Assembly: GCA_963575745.1 (NCBI GenBank)
Contig: CAUYUJ010003039.1
Location: forward strand, 1-20,000
DNA length: 20,000 bases
Direction: 5' to 3'
DNA from: Prorocentrum cordatum
Lineage: Eukaryota; Sar; Dinophyceae; Prorocentrales; Prorocentraceae
Below the pieces are notes generated by a model that worked only from the letters and a program-made list of their open reading frames with translations, did no database searches and was not told the DNA's origin. A program made the translations under genes and the position numbers. This document shows positions 18,265 through 20,000 of the stretch, in pieces (within the stretch, counting starts at the first letter, position 1; every line of letters begins with the position of its first letter).

Positions 18265-20000
18265 TATGACCACGGTGGGTGCGGGGAGGGAAACGTGAAC
18301 AACAGTAGCAATGCTGGAGATTCGCGAGGCGGGGGGAGAGGAAACTACGATAATGTATCCGGTGATTTTCCTCTGGCAACGCTGCGCGGCGTAAAGACGC
18401 AGCAACTGGACAGCAAAATTGGCGTGGACGATAGTGTTTTTTTCTTGCACATATTTCACATGAGTGTTCGCAGTCTCGTGTCCGAGCACCGGGTCACGGA
18501 GCTGCTCGAAGAGCTATCGGCGATTGAATGGGATTTCGTTTGTATTAACGAGACGTGGCGCATAGAGCAGCGTGAATATTTTATTCTCCCTGGCGGGCAT
18601 GCGTTTGCCGGGTGTGGGTGGGCAGAGGGATCCCGAGGAGTGGCATTCCTCATCAACCGCAGATGAGTGCAGCACGTTCGCTCCTTTGTTCGTATTTCGG
18701 AAAGGGCTGGGTTCATTGATGTGGTCTGCGGCGCGCTGAAAATCAGATTGGTGTCAGCCTATTTTCCCCAGTCTGGTTACGGGGACAAACACATTCAGCA
18801 AATATATGATGCATTATCTGAGGCGCACAAAGAGGCGAGGAGCAAGCGCTTGTATTATTGCGGCTGGAGGTTTTAATGCCGAAGTTGGCTGCTGGGCAGA
18901 GGGGGACGTCTGCAAAGCTATTGGGCCGTACGGGATTCAGAAGTCGAGCGCCCGTGGTCAATGGCTCAAAAGCTGGGCGTGTGCGGAACATTCGAGCATC
19001 ACAAATACATTGTTTTCAAAACGGCCACAGTACAGGATTACTCACACAGGGACCAGCGGTTCGCAGCGGCAAATCGATTACATACTTGTGGACTTCCGAT
19101 TGTTTTCACACGTACTGGACTCATGCACCGACCTTGCACTAGACCTGGGCAGTGATCACAGAGCAGTGCACTTGAAATTGCGCGTTGTTGACGGGCCTTC
19201 GAGGAGGAAGAAGAAATCTGCCAAGAAGCGTCAGACAGTCGATTCGTCCTGCGTGTGCGAGGAAGTATACGTGCAGACGCTCGAAATGGGTGCCAACGCT
19301 GTCAGCTTGTCCCCGGACCCCGGCGAGGCGTGTCGGCAAATCGAAACTCTCCTGGTCGAGTCCGCTGTGAATGCCCAGGTTAATCGGGACTCCTGCGCGG
19401 AGGACAACGATGACGACGCGAAGCTGCGTTGGCTGATTGCCCAGAGAAAGAGTTTACATAATTCGTGCGCGACGGACAGAGCTACAATCAGTAAACAAAT
19501 CAACAAGGAAATTCGGGCACTCAGGCGAGACAGGGCGTCGGACACAATCGATTCAATCTTGAGTTCTTTCAGAGGCTTGAAGCAGATCACCAAGCTGAAA
19601 ACACACAAGAAGAAACGCTTGACCACCCATATGAACGACGACAACGGGGGTTTGCACGAAGACCGACAGTCAATTGCTGATGTATTCGCAGATTTTTATG
19701 CAAAGCAGTATCACTCAAGTACTGAAGGCTTTGCCGGCGCAGTGGCCACAGACGCTCCCGGTGGCGATATGCCTGCATTCGCTGTTGACGAGCTACGCAC
19801 GGGCATCAAGATCTTGAAAGGTGGCAAATGCTGTGATGCCAGCGGTGTTCTTGCAGAGATGATAAAGCGCGGAGGGGAAGCAGCGGAGAAATTGCTGCTG
19901 CAGTTTTTCAACGCGATCGTATCAGAAGACAGACCGCCACCAAGGGCTTGGAAGGAATCTGTTGTCAGCGTGATTTTTAAAAGTGGTGATCCGTCCGTGG
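18265..20000 (+). pseudogene. LINE ORF2: endonuclease and start of reverse transcriptase, damaged and cut by window edge
   Basis: 18265-18663 is open in the ORF1 frame and holds the endonuclease start: SVRSL, then CINETWR with the metal-binding Glu, then GVAFLINRR. TGA 18664-18666 interrupts it, and the same frame continues with SAYFPQSGYGD to about 18845. There a shift to the next frame (codons in register with 18869) begins, and that frame is then free of stops to the last base. It contains GGFNAEVG (18866-18889 area, normally GDFN), QIDYIL (about 19069-19089) and SDHRAV (about 19157), the final catalytic Asp-His pair. After a linker come the reverse-transcriptase N-terminal motifs: DVFADFYAKQY, then LKGGKCCDASGVLAEMIK, then PRAWKESVVSVIFKSGD. 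The catalytic YxDD box lies beyond the window. No in-frame ATG exists before 18460. Confidence 0.8.

Larger units (their letters stand above)
17226..20000 (+). mobile_element. LINE (non-LTR retrotransposon), family B, 3' end outside window
   Basis: A 5' part with spliced-leader-like tandem, an intact ORF1 (17464-18264) and an ORF2 (18265 to beyond 20000) with endonuclease and the start of a reverse transcriptase. The spacing from leader relic to first ATG (17339) is about 65 bases, a plausible 5' leader. Base composition is less GC-rich than family A. ORF2 carries one nonsense codon, one frameshift and a changed catalytic-motif residue, so this copy is unlikely to be autonomous. By motif style it is closer to RTE/CR1-type elements than to RLE-type LINEs, but the clade is not settled. 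Confidence 0.8.

Noticed and set aside
18262-18666. Reassigned TGA (read as Trp) in the family-B LINE
   Set aside because: Both TGA codons sit where sense could be accommodated, but ordinary TGG is used for Trp in ORF1 and ORF2, the other lesions indicate decay, and two codons are too few.

Overview
The window looks like nuclear DNA from a large, repeat-swollen eukaryotic genome, most likely a dinoflagellate. This is an inference. It rests on the kilobase-scale trinucleotide arrays, two LINE-type retrotransposon remnants (one opening with a RanBP2-like zinc finger), and a tandem pair ending in TTGGCTCAAG, the 3' end of the dinoflagellate spliced leader, just upstream of a LINE ORF1. No bacterial operons, tRNAs, rRNAs or CRISPR arrays were seen, and no intact host gene was recognised.

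Layout. 1-4360: polypurine/polypyrimidine flanks, then about 3.5 kb of degenerate GAT/GCT/GAC triplets interrupted by three copies of a ~150-170 bp unit; the last two copies lie in a 661-bp tandem duplication. 4361-9640: non-coding accessory sequence very rich in inverted repeats. It holds a two-copy dispersed repeat (4723-4880 and 7017-7180), a nested foldback (6263-6597), a 195-bp MITE-like element with inverted ends and a 5-bp target duplication (7331-7535), a cluster of short hairpins (7654-7872) and a near-perfect 74-bp palindrome (7994-8067), plus GGA and TCC arrays. 9785-12180: a GC-rich, frame-broken LINE remnant (zinc finger, coiled coil, endonuclease pieces, no reverse transcriptase visible). 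12190-13292: (GA)n, an apparently empty stretch, (TG)n and one small Trp/Ser/Asp-rich ORF. 13400-15483: a GGA-GAT-GGA composite array. 15550-17224: CT-rich DNA, an 11-bp minisatellite, an unrecognised minus-strand ORF and TCC arrays. 17226-20000: a second, less GC-rich LINE with an intact ORF1 and an ORF2 (endonuclease, then the start of the reverse transcriptase) that runs off the right edge.

How it fits together. The only recognisable proteins belong to retrotransposons. ORF1 would coat the RNA; ORF2 would nick the target and reverse transcribe. Both elements carry lesions, so neither copy looks autonomous. Most long open frames here fall inside triplet arrays. GAT, ATG, AGG, CCT, TCC and CTC units have no stop codon one substitution away, so long open frames are expected there without coding. 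The most unusual material is the inverted-repeat-rich stretch at 6.2-8.1 kb.
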